From Nocardia sp. BMG111209 (lineage in GTDB: Bacteria; Actinomycetota; Actinomycetes; Mycobacteriales; Mycobacteriaceae), in the NCBI RefSeq assembly GCF_000381925.1, contig NZ_KB907307.1, forward strand, positions 4,989,863 through 5,053,862: 64,000 bases of DNA. The letters run 5' to 3'. Made by a program: the position numbers and the translations under genes. Every line of letters starts with the position of its first letter. Positions within the stretch are counted from its first letter, which is position 1. This document shows positions 17,851 to 27,734 of the stretch, piece after piece. Under the pieces are notes generated by a model, which had not been told where the DNA came from, made no database searches, and saw only the letters and a program-made list of their open reading frames with translations.

Positions 17851-19275
17851 CTACGAATCGAAATCGGGCAGCTCGTCGCCGATCCGCCTGCGCCGGTACG
17901 GAATCGCGATCAGCAAACCGATTCCGAGTGCGGCCAGGCACGCGATCGTACCGATCGTGGCGATGCGCCGCGGCAGCGCGGGCGGGCCCACCGGCTGCCC
18001 CGGCGGCGCGACCGCGTGCGGCTGGTCGACACCCGCCGCGGCCGGCTGATCCGGCAGTTGTGCGGTCAGCGCGGCCAACGGGTCGATCAGCCCGGCGCCG
18101 ACCCGATCGTCGCGGCCCGGACCGGGTGCGTGCGCGGTGCGCGTGATCCGGTCCATCACCTGCTGTGCGGTCAGCTCCGGGAACCGGGCGCGGATCAGCG
18201 CGGCGAGCCCGGAGACGTACGGCGCGGCGAAACTCGTCCCCGCGTACAGCTGCGGCTTGTTCTCCGAATCCGGCAGCGCGTTCACCAGACCGCCGGCGCC
18301 GGGCTGGTTGTCCAGCGACACCACACCCTCCCCCACCGCGGCGACACTCACCCACGGTCCGTGCAGTGTGAACGACGACGGGCCGCCGTCCGGCGCCACC
18401 GACCCCACCGACAGCACATACGGGCTGAACCAGGCCGGGCTGGCCACGGTGGTCACCCCGTCCCAGCCGCCGATCTCGTTCTGATCCTTGCAGCGGCCCT
18501 CGCCACCGGCGTTACCGGCCGCCGCGACCACCACGGTGCCGCTGTCGTAGGCGTATTTCACCGCGGCCCCGAGCGCCGCGTCGGCGGTATCGGATCCCGC
18601 CGGGGTGCACGCCACCTGGGAAATATTGATCACTTTCGCGCCGAGGTCGACCGCGCGCACCACGGCCGCGGCCATGGTCAGCACATTGCCGTAGCCGTCG
18701 TCGTCGACATTGCCCGGCTGCCCGTTGCCGCCGCGATTCTTGGCCTGGAAGGCGGTGCTGGACTGCCGGATGCTGAGGATGTCGGCGTCCGGCGCCACCC
18801 CGGCGAAGGCGTCGTCGGGACTCGGCCGGGCGGCGATGATGCCCGCCACGAAGGTGCCGTGGCCGTCACAATCGGCCAGGCCGTCCCCGCCCGCTTGCAC
18901 ATAGTCGCCGCCGGCCTGCACCGGCGGCAGCCGCGGATGCGGCGTGACCCCGGTATCGATGATCGCCACCTTCACCCCGGCCCCCCGGCTGAACTGCCAG
19001 GCCGCGGGCAGATCGAGCACCCGCTGCGCGACCACCGGATCCCGGGGTGGCGGCCCTTGCAGAAAAGGCCTGGCGCACACCCGTTCCGGCTCGGTCGGAT
19101 CGGGCGGGCCGGGCTTGCCGCTGAGCGCCTGCGCGGCGCCGAGCGCACCCGGATCGATCACCGGCGGCACCACGGTCCGCAGCGGTTCGGCGCCGGCAGG
19201 CGACGGCCCGGCCGACATCAGCACGGCCGGCGTGACGAGACACAGCAGACACGTCCACGCGGCCCGGCGCCTCAT
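17851..19275 (-). CDS. mycP: Mycosin, subtilisin-like ESX protease
   Basis: A 474-residue exported serine protease. It begins with a signal peptide (RRRAAWTCLLCLVTPAVLM, cleavage near AGAEP), has the subtilisin catalytic triad Asp107 (AIIDTGV), His139 (GHGTFVAG) and Ser348 (GTSFAAPYVSG), the oxyanion Asn in AAAGNAGG, and a C-terminal membrane helix followed by a basic tail. Mycosins stabilise the ESX membrane complex and can process substrates. All catalytic residues are present. Its ATG overlaps the EccD stop (ATGA), so the two are coupled. Confidence 0.95.
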   Translation of the reverse strand: MRRRAAWTCLLCLVTPAVLMSAGPSPAGAEPLRTVVPPVIDPGALGAAQALSGKPGPPDPTEPERVCARPFLQGPPPRDPVVAQRVLDLPAAWQFSRGAGVKVAIIDTGVTPHPRLPPVQAGGDYVQAGGDGLADCDGHGTFVAGIIAARPSPDDAFAGVAPDADILSIRQSSTAFQAKNRGGNGQPGNVDDDGYGNVLTMAAAVVRAVDLGAKVINISQVACTPAGSDTADAALGAAVKYAYDSGTVVVAAAGNAGGEGRCKDQNEIGGWDGVTTVASPAWFSPYVLSVGSVAPDGGPSSFTLHGPWVSVAAVGEGVVSLDNQPGAGGLVNALPDSENKPQLYAGTSFAAPYVSGLAALIRARFPELTAQQVMDRITRTAHAPGPGRDDRVGAGLIDPLAALTAQLPDQPAAAGVDQPHAVAPPGQPVGPPALPRRIATIGTIACLAALGIGLLIAIPYRRRRIGDELPDFDS

Positions 19276-20747
19276 AGGTTCCGGGCCACCGTGTAGACGT
19301 CCATGACCCACATCACCAGCGGAACCACCAGCACGATGAGCAGATACTCCACGATCTCGTCGAACCGCCGCACCACCGGCGACACCTCGACATGCGGTCC
19401 GACGACACCGAATCCGATCACGGCGACCGCGAACAGCAACAGCAGCCCCACCGAAACCGGCACCAGCCGCGAATCGTCCACGGCGAGTTGGATACTCAAC
19501 CCGACGAATACCAGCGCGCCGCCGGAGATCAGCACGGCCGCCTGGGCCAGATCGGCGAAGGCGCGGCCGCGCAGGCACAGCACGATCGCGGTGACCAGAG
19601 CCAGCGCTGCACCCTGCCAATGACTCGCCCCGAACCGGCCCACCGAACCCAGCGCGCCGAGCCCGGCCAGCACGGCGCAGCCGAACAGCATGCCGGTCTG
19701 GAAGTGGTTGGCGATCCGGGCGCGCTGTCCGAGACCGGCCGCCGACGGCAGCACGGTCGCGCCGATCGCGCCGATGCCCTCGATCGTCGGCCGCGGTTCG
19801 TGATCGGCCGGATCGATCGCGCCACCGGCGGTCGGCACGGGGGGCACCGGCAGCCGGGCCAGGCCCGCCGCCATGCGCGGCACCAGCGAAATCAACAGCA
19901 GCGCACCGACCAACAGGCCGGCGGCGATCTTCGGCAGGCCCGGATCCCACACCATCGACACCGCCGCGGCGATACCCGTGCAGGTCACCATCGTGACGAC
20001 CGCGGCGACCACCGAGGGTCCGGTCCCGATCAGCCGATAGCCGATCACGGCCAGCAACAGGGCGGCCGCCGAGCCGAGCAGCAGGTGCGGACTCCCCAGC
20101 GCACCCGGGACGAACAGCGCCGCGCCGCCGAAGATCGACAGCAGCATGCACGCGGTGAGCACGGTCGCGGTCAGCTCGTCGCCGTAGCGGCGGGCCACGA
20201 TCACGGCGGAAACCAGTGCGGCAACGGCGAATCCGGTGAGCAAGGACGGCACCACCCAGCGATCACCGGTGGCGCGTGAGGCGGCGGCCAGGCCCAGGGT
20301 GGCCAGCATCGCGACCACCGCCGCGATCAGACCGGTCCAGCGCGCGGCCCCGGCGGACCAGCCGCGGAACTCCTCGGCCGTCAGCCGCGCCACCGCGTCG
20401 ATGACATCGTCGAACAGCGCGGGTGATTCCTTCGCCGCCACCGGCCGCAGCACCAGCAGTTCGCCGTCGTGGACGTCGGCCTCGCCGAGCGTCTGGCCGG
20501 GCGCGATCATGTTGCGGCCCAACCGGGCCAGCGTCCAGTGCTGTGGACGCGAAGGTACTCCCCCATCCTCCTGATCGGGCAATCGTGGATTGCGCGATTC
20601 GATCAACGCCACGAGGTCGCCGATGAAGGCGGCCACGGGCACGGTAGCCGGAAGCCCGACGTCGAGCTGGGTATCCCCCCCGATGACGGACACTCGGCAC
20701 AATTCGGGTTCGGCGGCAGCGCGGCCACCGATCGACTGTGCTGTCAC
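19272..20747 (-). CDS. eccD: ESX membrane channel protein EccD
   Basis: EccD forms the multi-helix membrane vestibule of the secretion complex. The 491-residue protein has an N-terminal ubiquitin-like (YukD) domain (CRVSVIGGDTQLDVGLPATVPVA, ending DGELLVLRP, about residues 15-110) followed by about eleven hydrophobic segments. Length and layout match the family. The GTG at 20747 follows an AGGAG box; frames further upstream lack family similarity. It leads a coupled eccD-mycP-eccC run and is divergent from eccA. Confidence 0.93.
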   Translation of the reverse strand: MTAQSIGGRAAAEPELCRVSVIGGDTQLDVGLPATVPVAAFIGDLVALIESRNPRLPDQEDGGVPSRPQHWTLARLGRNMIAPGQTLGEADVHDGELLVLRPVAAKESPALFDDVIDAVARLTAEEFRGWSAGAARWTGLIAAVVAMLATLGLAAASRATGDRWVVPSLLTGFAVAALVSAVIVARRYGDELTATVLTACMLLSIFGGAALFVPGALGSPHLLLGSAAALLLAVIGYRLIGTGPSVVAAVVTMVTCTGIAAAVSMVWDPGLPKIAAGLLVGALLLISLVPRMAAGLARLPVPPVPTAGGAIDPADHEPRPTIEGIGAIGATVLPSAAGLGQRARIANHFQTGMLFGCAVLAGLGALGSVGRFGASHWQGAALALVTAIVLCLRGRAFADLAQAAVLISGGALVFVGLSIQLAVDDSRLVPVSVGLLLLFAVAVIGFGVVGPHVEVSPVVRRFDEIVEYLLIVLVVPLVMWVMDVYTVARNL

Positions 20748-20899
20748 GTGTCGATCTGCTCCTGTGAAGTCTCGGTTGCCCACGAGGGGCCGTCGTCCAT
20801 AATGTATCGGAGAGCCGGTTTCGGCGCGACGGTACGATCCGGGGTGGGAATCATGGGGCAAACTGTAAGCAGAACAGCCGAATTCGGGGTTCGGCGAAC

Positions 20900-22723
20900 A
20901 TGACCGACATTCGCCAGGCACAGCGTGCTTTCGATGCCGGCGTGCTGTCCCTGGGATTGAGCATCGACGGACAGGAATCGACCCGCGATCTCGAGTACGC
21001 GAAGCTCGCCTTTGCGCGTGCGACGGAATGGGATCCGACGATGTGCGACGCATGGCTCGGCCGGGCCGCGGCCGGCGAGGTCACCCTCGATGTGCTCCAC
21101 CACCTGCACAAGACGAGTACCGTCAGTTTGCATCGGGAACAACGTCGATTGGGTTTGGCCCCAAGAGTTCTCGCGGGCCGATTCCTGCCCGGTCTCTACA
21201 TCGACTATCCGCTGGCGAGTTTCACCGAGATCTGGCTCGCCTATGCGGCCCGAATGATTTCCGTGCGCGACTTCGACGAGGCCGAGCGCGTTCTCGACGA
21301 GCTGGCCGCGCTGCGCCGCGAACGCACCGACGATCCGGAACGCGAGATCGACGATCGCATAGCCGGTTACGTCCGCGGCGTGCTGCACTACACCACCCAG
21401 CGCTGGCCGGATGTGATGGCCGTACTCGCCGGATCCGCGCAGTGGGAGGACCCCTACCTGGCCGCAGGCGCACACGTCATGGTCGGCACGGCCTGCGCGC
21501 AGCTCGGGTTGTTCGGCGAGGCGATCCGGCGGATGGAACAGGCCGAGGGCGGCCCGATTCCGGCCGCGCGCACGGCGGCGATGTTCTGCCGCGGCCTGTG
21601 CCTGCGCGAGACCGGCCACGCCGACGAGGCCCAGGCCCTGTTCGAGCAGGTGTATTCGCAGGCACCGGATTTCGCCGAGAACGCCGAGGCCATGCGGGAC
21701 CGCACCTACCGGATCACGGTCACCGGCAAGGAGGTCATCGAGGCCCGCACCGACCGCTGGGATCCGGCGTCGGCGCCCTCGTTGCAGGAAAAGGAGCAGG
21801 CCGACGCCCAGGATCGGGCGAAGAAGATCCTCGCCGAGGCGCGCGCCGAACTCGACCGGCAGATCGGTCTCACCGCGGTGAAAACCCAGGTGGCCAAGCT
21901 GCAGTCGAGTGCCCAGCTGGCGAAGATCCGCGCCGAGAAGGGCCTGGCCAGCGCCGCGCGCGGACAGCATCTGGCCTTCACCGGCCCGCCCGGCACCGGT
22001 AAGACCACCATCGCCCGGGTGGTCGCGAAGATCTACTGCGGCCTCGGAATCATCAAGACCGACAAGGTGATCGAGACCAAGCGCTCCGACTTCGTCGGCG
22101 AGCACCTGGGTTCCACCGCCATCAAGAGCGACAAGCTGATCGACTCCGCGCTGGACGGCGTGCTGTTCATCGACGAGGCGTACACGCTGATCCAGCAGGG
22201 ACTTTCCGGTGGCGACGCGTTCGGCCGGGAGGCCGTGGACACCATCCTGGCCCGGATGGAGAACGACCGCGACCGGCTGGTCGTCATCATCGCCGGCTAC
22301 GACGGCGAGATCGATCGGCTGCTCGCGGCCAACGACGGCCTGGCGTCTCGCTTCGCCAAGCGGCTGCAGTTCCCCTCCTACACCGCCGAGGAACTCGGCC
22401 GCATCGGCGAAGTCATTGCGCGCAGCCGTGATTCGGAACTGTCCGAGGGCGCGCTGACCCAGCTGGTGGCCGCCTGCGAGCGGCTCTACCAGCTGGAGAG
22501 CACCGATCAGAGCGGGCAGCCGCGCCGCGGGGTCGACCTCGCCGGCAACGGCCGCTTCATCCGCAACCTGATCGAGGCGGCCGAGGAGGAACGCGAATTC
22601 CGGCTCGCCAACGACGATTCCCTGGACCTGAGCGCCGCCGACGCGTCCGTGCTCATGCGGATCGAGGCGCCGGACATGACGACCGCGCTCGACAACGTGC
22701 TCTCCTCGCTCGGCCTCGCCTAG
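20900..22723 (+). CDS. eccA: ESX AAA+ ATPase EccA
   Basis: EccA is a cytosolic CbxX/CfxQ-type AAA+ ATPase thought to release substrates from EspG chaperones. The 607-residue protein has a helical TPR-like N-terminal domain (about 1-280) and a C-terminal AAA+ module with Walker A GPPGTGKTTIARVV (about 360), Walker B GVLFIDEAYTL (about 421), sensor VVIIAGYD, and arginine finger region GLASRFAKRL. The sequence is complete and canonical. It diverges from eccD across 152 bases and is followed 29 bases later by eccE. Confidence 0.95.
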   Translation: MTDIRQAQRAFDAGVLSLGLSIDGQESTRDLEYAKLAFARATEWDPTMCDAWLGRAAAGEVTLDVLHHLHKTSTVSLHREQRRLGLAPRVLAGRFLPGLYIDYPLASFTEIWLAYAARMISVRDFDEAERVLDELAALRRERTDDPEREIDDRIAGYVRGVLHYTTQRWPDVMAVLAGSAQWEDPYLAAGAHVMVGTACAQLGLFGEAIRRMEQAEGGPIPAARTAAMFCRGLCLRETGHADEAQALFEQVYSQAPDFAENAEAMRDRTYRITVTGKEVIEARTDRWDPASAPSLQEKEQADAQDRAKKILAEARAELDRQIGLTAVKTQVAKLQSSAQLAKIRAEKGLASAARGQHLAFTGPPGTGKTTIARVVAKIYCGLGIIKTDKVIETKRSDFVGEHLGSTAIKSDKLIDSALDGVLFIDEAYTLIQQGLSGGDAFGREAVDTILARMENDRDRLVVIIAGYDGEIDRLLAANDGLASRFAKRLQFPSYTAEELGRIGEVIARSRDSELSEGALTQLVAACERLYQLESTDQSGQPRRGVDLAGNGRFIRNLIEAAEEEREFRLANDDSLDLSAADASVLMRIEAPDMTTALDNVLSSLGLA

Positions 22724-22752
22724 CCCGACCGATCCGGCAGGACAACACCATC

Positions 22753-24498
22753 GTGACTTCATCCACGACCGCGCCCTCGGCCCGGCACGCCGCCGCACCC
22801 GCCGCGACGCTGCGGTCCGACGACCCCTGGCTGTTCCGCTATCTGCCACTGCACCTGGTCATTCCGGTCGCGCTGGTGGCGATCGCCGCCTCCCTGGTGA
22901 CCGTGGCCCTGCACATCGCGTGGTGGGGCGTGGCCGCGGCCGCCGCGGTACCGGCGGTCGCCGGTCTGCTGATCGGCCGGCGGCTGGGCCGCTGGACCGC
23001 CTTCCGCTGGCGGCAGATGCGCCACCGCGACGCCGAGGAACCCACCCTGATCGACGCGCCGCTGCCCGAGGGCGGCAGCTACGGATTGCAGTGGGACGGA
23101 ACCTCACTCACCACCATGCTGCGCATCGATCCGCCACCGGACACGCTGACCATGCTGCGCCGCGGCTCGCTGAGCACCGACCAGTTGCTGCCGCTGACCG
23201 AAATCGCGAGCTGCCTGCTGCAATTCGACATCGAACTGGACTCCATCGATGTCGTGAGCACCGGAACCCGCACCGCCAGCAACGAAGCCGTGCTGTCCGG
23301 GTACGCGGCCACCGTGGTGCCGCTGGCGCGGATGTACGACGAGATCCTCGGGCCGCTGCCGGCCATCGCGCATCGCACGGTCTGGATCGTGCTGCGACTG
23401 GATCCGCTGGCCAACGCGAAGGCCGTGGGCAATCGCGGCGGCGGTTCCGACGGCGCACTGCGCACCGCCACCGCCGCCACCCGCCGCGTCGCCAACCGCC
23501 TCGCCGCCCGCGGGATCACCGCCTCGGTCCTGACCGCGAGCGAAATGAACAGCGCGCTACGCGAATTGACCCGCGGCATCCCGGTCGAGGAATACACCGA
23601 AACCGCGAAGTCGCTGGAGTTCAACGGCGTTCACCTGGTCAACTACCGCATCGACAGTGAGCTGATCAACGCTCGCGGCCTGGCCCGGGTGTGGGCCGTC
23701 CCCAGCCTGGCGACCACCGTGGCGGTCCGCCTCCGCCCGGCGGAACGGACACCCGGTGAAAGTTCGCGCACCCTCCTCGAAGTCGACGCGCGCGTGCGCT
23801 ACGACCTGCCGCGGGTACCGGATCAGCCGCCGATCGAGGGCCTGCACGAACTGCCGCGCCGACAGTCCTGGGCCCTGCTGGACAGCCTGCCGCTCGGCGT
23901 GCGACCGGCGAGCATCGCCGGCTATCGCGGCCCGCTGGAGGCGCTGGAGGGCTTCGCGGTGCCCACCTCGGGCTGCGGGCAGCTCATCGGTGCCGACGAG
24001 ACCGGCCGCGGAATCGCGGTGCCGCTCATCGGTTCCGGCTCGCGTCGCATCGATATCGTCGGCAGCCTGATGCTCGCGCAACAGGTGATCCTGCGGGCCA
24101 TCGCGCTGGGCGCGGCCGCGGTCGTGTACACCAACCGTCCCGGCGCCTGGCAGGCGATGATCGCGGGCGTGGGCAACCAGCACGCGCTGTCGCTGGCCTC
24201 CTCGGTCACCCAGAGCCTGCGGCACAACACCGTTCCCGGCGGACGGCTGCCGCTGCCCGCCGCCACCCTGGTGGTGTTCGACGGCGTCACCGCCGCCGCC
24301 CCACCCGGCTCGGCGACGATTCTCACGCTGTATCCCGGTGTTTCGCCACAATGGCAGCCCAACGCCGACGTCACCATCCTGCAGCACCGCAACCCCACCA
24401 ACATGATCACGGTGATCACCCCGTCGGCCACCGCCACCGCGCAACTGGTGACCACGCCGACCGAACAACGGTATTTCGCGGGCACGGCACAGCGCTGA
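22753..24498 (+). CDS. eccE: ESX membrane protein EccE
   Basis: EccE sits at the periphery of the ESX membrane complex. The 581-residue protein has two adjacent N-terminal membrane helices (VIPVALVAIAASLVTVALHI and VAAAAAVPAVAGLLIG), then a soluble domain starting near YGLQWDGTSLTTMLRI, typical of the family. It starts at GTG 22753 with AGGAC about 9 bases before. EccE occurs only in ESX types that also carry EccA, so its presence excludes the minimal ESX-4 type. A strong bidirectional terminator lies between its stop and the convergent eccB. Confidence 0.9.
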   Translation: MTSSTTAPSARHAAAPAATLRSDDPWLFRYLPLHLVIPVALVAIAASLVTVALHIAWWGVAAAAAVPAVAGLLIGRRLGRWTAFRWRQMRHRDAEEPTLIDAPLPEGGSYGLQWDGTSLTTMLRIDPPPDTLTMLRRGSLSTDQLLPLTEIASCLLQFDIELDSIDVVSTGTRTASNEAVLSGYAATVVPLARMYDEILGPLPAIAHRTVWIVLRLDPLANAKAVGNRGGGSDGALRTATAATRRVANRLAARGITASVLTASEMNSALRELTRGIPVEEYTETAKSLEFNGVHLVNYRIDSELINARGLARVWAVPSLATTVAVRLRPAERTPGESSRTLLEVDARVRYDLPRVPDQPPIEGLHELPRRQSWALLDSLPLGVRPASIAGYRGPLEALEGFAVPTSGCGQLIGADETGRGIAVPLIGSGSRRIDIVGSLMLAQQVILRAIALGAAAVVYTNRPGAWQAMIAGVGNQHALSLASSVTQSLRHNTVPGGRLPLPAATLVVFDGVTAAAPPGSATILTLYPGVSPQWQPNADVTILQHRNPTNMITVITPSATATAQLVTTPTEQRYFAGTAQR

Positions 24499-24531
24499 CC
24501 GGCCGAGATCGTCATCCGCCCGGAAACCACC

Positions 24532-24561
24532 GCGGGACAGCACCCGAAGATGCTGTCCCGC
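24532..24561. terminator. Strong bidirectional terminator between eccE and eccB
   Basis: GCGGGACAGCA (24532-24542) and its exact complement TGCTGTCCCGC (24551-24561) form an 11-base perfect stem with an 8-base loop, 33 bases after the eccE stop and 21 bases after the convergent eccB stop. AGTACTTT follows on the plus strand, a short U-rich tail. Confidence 0.8.
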
Positions 24562-24582
24562 AGTACTTTCCGACGCTGTGAC

Positions 24583-26103
24583 TCAATGCTTGTCGTACAG
24601 CAGCACATCCCGGGTGACCAGCGCACTCTGCTTGTCCAGCATCGGGCCGGGCACCAGCTGACTCACGACCGCCCAGGGCGCCAGCCGCGGTGTCCGGCCC
24701 AGCCCCAGCACCTCCGCGGTCGCGACATCCGGGATGCCGTAGCGAATCCCGTTGTCGGACACATAGAACAGCCCGTCCCGGCGCACGCTGCCCGCCTCGG
24801 TCCCCGTGACCTGGATGAACTCACCGGTGGCCGGCGGCACATACACACTGTCCGCGCGGCTGCCCCCGCCGTTGCCCGAGGCCAGATCCATCGGCGCGGC
24901 CGAATCCGGCAGCGGCAGACGGGTTCCGGTGAGCAGGGTGACACCCGCGCGATCGGCGGGCCCCTCCGCCGCATCCTTGCGCCCCGGCGCGGTACCCGGA
25001 TCCTTCGACCAGGCCATGCAGGCGACCGGCGCGTCCTCGACCCGCACGATCTTCGGCACCTCGGCCGGGAAGTCGTCGACGGGCAGATCCCCCTTGGCGA
25101 TTCGCATCCCGTCGAGCACATCCGGTGGCAGCTGCGGGATATCGCTCATCCCGTGCGAGTCGGCATTGCGCAGCACCTGCGCGGTGAACGGCGAAATGTT
25201 CTGCACCCCATCGTCGAGCACGACGTACAGGTCGGACTTGTTCGCCTCGGCGGTGCCACCCACCCGCATGACGGTGCCCACCCGCATATTGCCCAACCGG
25301 CCCGGCCCCGGCTCGTCGGCGTGCGGAATCACCGGCGGCGTCAGCAGCGGCACCTCCGCCGCCGCACCGAGCAACCCCAGCGAGACCGGCCGCGGCGGCT
25401 GCGCCGCCAGATTCAACGTCCGCGCCATCACCGAATTCTGCGTATCCACCTGCGCGCGTTTACCGTCGTAGACCAGATACGTCTTGTCCCCACTGCGCAC
25501 CAGCAACGCGGCATCCCGATCCGCCGCCCGCACCCGGGAACTCAGATCGAGTTTCCCCACCACCGCGGTGGTCTGCACACCGCCGGCGGGCCCCGCCGCA
25601 CCCGTCCGGCCGGTACGCACGGTATCGCAGAGCGTCCAATTCGAATGGTCACCCTGACCGGAACCCAGCAGCGCGGCCGGCGCACCCGGAATACCCTGCA
25701 ACGGCCCGCGCGGAACATTGTTGAGCTTGGCGTCCTTCACCGATTTCGGGGCCTCGTTGCTCCCGGTGATCAACCGCGCCGAGGCCAGATTCAGCACCGG
25801 ATGCAACGTCATCCTGCTCGCGTCGTTCTGATCCCGATCGACGATGTACAGCGCACCACTGTCCTTGCCCATCACGATCTTCGCCTTGTCCCCGATCGTG
25901 CCCTGCGGACGAATGAACGCCAGAATCGAGCACCCCGCCACCAGCAGCACGGCGAGCACCGCACCGACGATCAACGACCGCAACTGCGACCGCATCGGAT
26001 CGTGCAACATCCGGATATCGCGGCGGACCATCGCGTGATCCAGCCGGCGCAGCAGAAAGCGATACCCGTTGACCTGGGCGCGGGTGCTCAGTTGAGCCGG
26101 CAT
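24583..26103 (-). CDS. eccB: ESX membrane protein EccB
   Basis: EccB is the periplasm-spanning component of the ESX complex. The 506-residue protein starts MPAQLSTRAQVNGYRFLLRR, the family signature, has one membrane helix (SLIVGAVLAVLLVAGCSILAFI, about 43-64) and a long outer domain with the GDKAKIVMGKDSGALYIV repeat region and paired cysteines. The ATG at 26103 has GGAG 8 bases before; a longer frame upstream adds unrelated sequence. It is the last gene of the minus-strand substrate run, 96 bases after a WXG100 gene. Confidence 0.94.
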   Translation of the reverse strand: MPAQLSTRAQVNGYRFLLRRLDHAMVRRDIRMLHDPMRSQLRSLIVGAVLAVLLVAGCSILAFIRPQGTIGDKAKIVMGKDSGALYIVDRDQNDASRMTLHPVLNLASARLITGSNEAPKSVKDAKLNNVPRGPLQGIPGAPAALLGSGQGDHSNWTLCDTVRTGRTGAAGPAGGVQTTAVVGKLDLSSRVRAADRDAALLVRSGDKTYLVYDGKRAQVDTQNSVMARTLNLAAQPPRPVSLGLLGAAAEVPLLTPPVIPHADEPGPGRLGNMRVGTVMRVGGTAEANKSDLYVVLDDGVQNISPFTAQVLRNADSHGMSDIPQLPPDVLDGMRIAKGDLPVDDFPAEVPKIVRVEDAPVACMAWSKDPGTAPGRKDAAEGPADRAGVTLLTGTRLPLPDSAAPMDLASGNGGGSRADSVYVPPATGEFIQVTGTEAGSVRRDGLFYVSDNGIRYGIPDVATAEVLGLGRTPRLAPWAVVSQLVPGPMLDKQSALVTRDVLLYDKH

Positions 26104-26199
26104 GGCAACTCCGTCACTGTTGGTCGGCCTGGCACAGTCGCGCACCCCCTCGGGAAGACGACTCCGAAGGGGTGCGCGGGGATGAGACGCGGCGGGGGG

Positions 26200-26496
26200 T
26201 CAGAGACCGCCGAAACCACTGCCGACGTTGGAGTCGGCCGTCGTGATGCGCGTCAGCGCCTCGGTGACCGCGCTGGTGATTCGCCCCAGCACTTCCATCC
26301 CCTCGTTGTGGTTCTGATCCCACTTGCTGTGCACGGCGGCGAACTGCTCGTGACCCTCGTTGCCCTCCCAGGCCACGCCCAGGGTCTTGGCGGCCGTCCC
26401 CACCTGCTCGCCGTGCTGCTGCAGCTGGGTCAGATGGCCGTTCAAGGTCTCGGCCAGCTCGTGCAACGATGCGGCGTGGTATTCCATACTCGACAT
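26200..26496 (-). CDS. WXG100-family ESX substrate (EsxA-like)
   Basis: A 98-residue helical hairpin protein (MSSMEYHAASLHELAETL...) with the turn motif WEG at AWEGNEGHEQF and a C-terminus ending GSGFGGL. It lacks the YxxxD/E export tail, which is usual for the EsxA-type partner. The second ATG (26496) is preferred because GGAGGG lies 7 bases before it; an ATG two codons upstream is too close to that box. The other WXG100 gene precedes it by 42 bases and is the probable dimer partner. Confidence 0.9.
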   Translation of the reverse strand: MSSMEYHAASLHELAETLNGHLTQLQQHGEQVGTAAKTLGVAWEGNEGHEQFAAVHSKWDQNHNEGMEVLGRITSAVTEALTRITTADSNVGSGFGGL

Positions 26497-26538
26497 TGTC
26501 ATTCCCTCCCGGAAAGCGGCAATTGTGCGATCGATCGA

Positions 26539-26838
26539 TCAGATGTTGATGTGCTTGAAGATATCGATGTTGTCCTGCTCCTGCTGCATGTAGGTGTTGG
26601 AGCCGGTTTCCACATGCTGGGAGATGGCGTCGAGCGTCGCGTGCAGTTTGCGGGACTGGTCGCCCCACGCGACACCCACACCGGTGAACGCGCCCTGCGC
26701 GTCGCCGGACCAACCGGACACATTGGTCACGGTCTGGTCGATCGCGCGGAGCGTCGCCCGCATATTGTCGACGGCCTCCGACAGATCGTCCTTCGCGGAC
26801 TTGGAGGAGTCCGCAATGAACTTCACACCATCAGTCAT
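26539..26838 (-). CDS. WXG100-family ESX substrate (EsxB-like)
   Basis: A 99-residue protein with WSG at the hairpin turn (VSGWSGDAQGAF) and a C-terminal YMQQE fitting the YxxxD/E export signal recognised by EccC. It should therefore be the signal-bearing half of the heterodimer with the downstream WXG100 protein. AAAGGTGAG lies before the ATG. It stands between EspG and the EsxA-like gene, as in mycobacterial loci. Confidence 0.9.
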   Translation of the reverse strand: MTDGVKFIADSSKSAKDDLSEAVDNMRATLRAIDQTVTNVSGWSGDAQGAFTGVGVAWGDQSRKLHATLDAISQHVETGSNTYMQQEQDNIDIFKHINI

Positions 26839-26942
26839 GTTGTCTCACCTTTCGGGTCGAATTGGAATTGTTTGTCAGCGAGTCATCACCGAACGGGAAA
26901 ATCCCGGCGATCGCGCATTCGCCGATCGCCGTGCCATCTGAA

Positions 26943-27734
26943 TTAATCCGTCAGCCACCTCCCCCCGGGCAATGACTCGATCAGCCCCCGAATCGCTTGT
27001 CCGATCCGGTGATCGGTACCCGGTGCCAATGTCGCCCAGATCTGCTGATCCGCGGCGACACCGGGGGCCGCGACGATCCGGCCACGCGCCGTGTCGTAGA
27101 CCACGACGCCGGCCGGTGATCGGTCGATCACGCCGTCGGCGTGCGCATAGGCCACCAGCTCGGTGTGGCGGTGGCACGAATCCAGGGCCAGCCCGTACGC
27201 CGTGGCATCCCGGTCCTCGACGCCGAGCCCGTAGAGGGCGTCGGCATATCCGGCGGAGCCGGCGGCGCCGTCCAGCCGGTCCCGCAGGTCGGTCGCCGGC
27301 GCGCTCACGTTCACCACGTCCGCTGCCGTCGACGGCCCCAGCACGTCCAGGATCGGCCGGGCCAGCGATTCGCTGGACCCGTCCGCCCAGATCGGGCGGA
27401 TGTCGTAACTGTCGCCTTGGCGCACGGCCAGCGTATGAGCGGCGCCGCGACGAGCGAGGCACACCCGAATCTGCTTGTCCTCGGCGATGATCCGGGCGAC
27501 GAGTTCACGCTCCGGCTGCGCCAGCACGAACAGTGAGGTGGCGATCTCCGGCTCGACGTCGCCGTGCCGATCGATCAGGCGATCGGCGGTCAGCTCCGCG
27601 ATCGCCCGGGCCTGCGCCGCGGACCACGCCTCGTACGTGTCCTGCCGCGGCGACGCCGCGAGCACCAGCGGCAGCGTCTGCACGCCGAGATGCCCGGCCA
27701 GCGCCAGCAGACTGTCGTTGGTCAGTGTGGTCAC
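26943..27734 (-). CDS. espG: EspG, ESX chaperone for PE/PPE substrates
   Basis: EspG binds the tip of PPE proteins in the cytosol and delivers them to the ESX machine. The 263-residue protein begins VTTLTNDSLLALAGHLG and has the EspG elements: EAWSAAQARAIAELTADRL near the start, a central strand-rich part, and the C-terminal GVVVYDTARGRIVAAPG, ATLAPGTDHRIGQAIRGLIESL. GTG 27734 has GGGGAGG 7 bases upstream. It overlaps the PPE stop by four bases, so it is translated together with its presumed client. Confidence 0.88.
   Translation of the reverse strand: MTTLTNDSLLALAGHLGVQTLPLVLAASPRQDTYEAWSAAQARAIAELTADRLIDRHGDVEPEIATSLFVLAQPERELVARIIAEDKQIRVCLARRGAAHTLAVRQGDSYDIRPIWADGSSESLARPILDVLGPSTAADVVNVSAPATDLRDRLDGAAGSAGYADALYGLGVEDRDATAYGLALDSCHRHTELVAYAHADGVIDRSPAGVVVYDTARGRIVAAPGVAADQQIWATLAPGTDHRIGQAIRGLIESLPGGRWLTD

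Noticed and set aside
16319..18049. 576-codon plus-strand frame opposite EccC
   Set aside because: Shadow of the FtsK domains; no family resemblance, while EccC motifs are unambiguous.
24550..26946. 798-codon plus-strand frame across eccB and the WXG100 genes
   Set aside because: Spans three real genes on the opposite strand and contains only Arg/His-rich artefact sequence.
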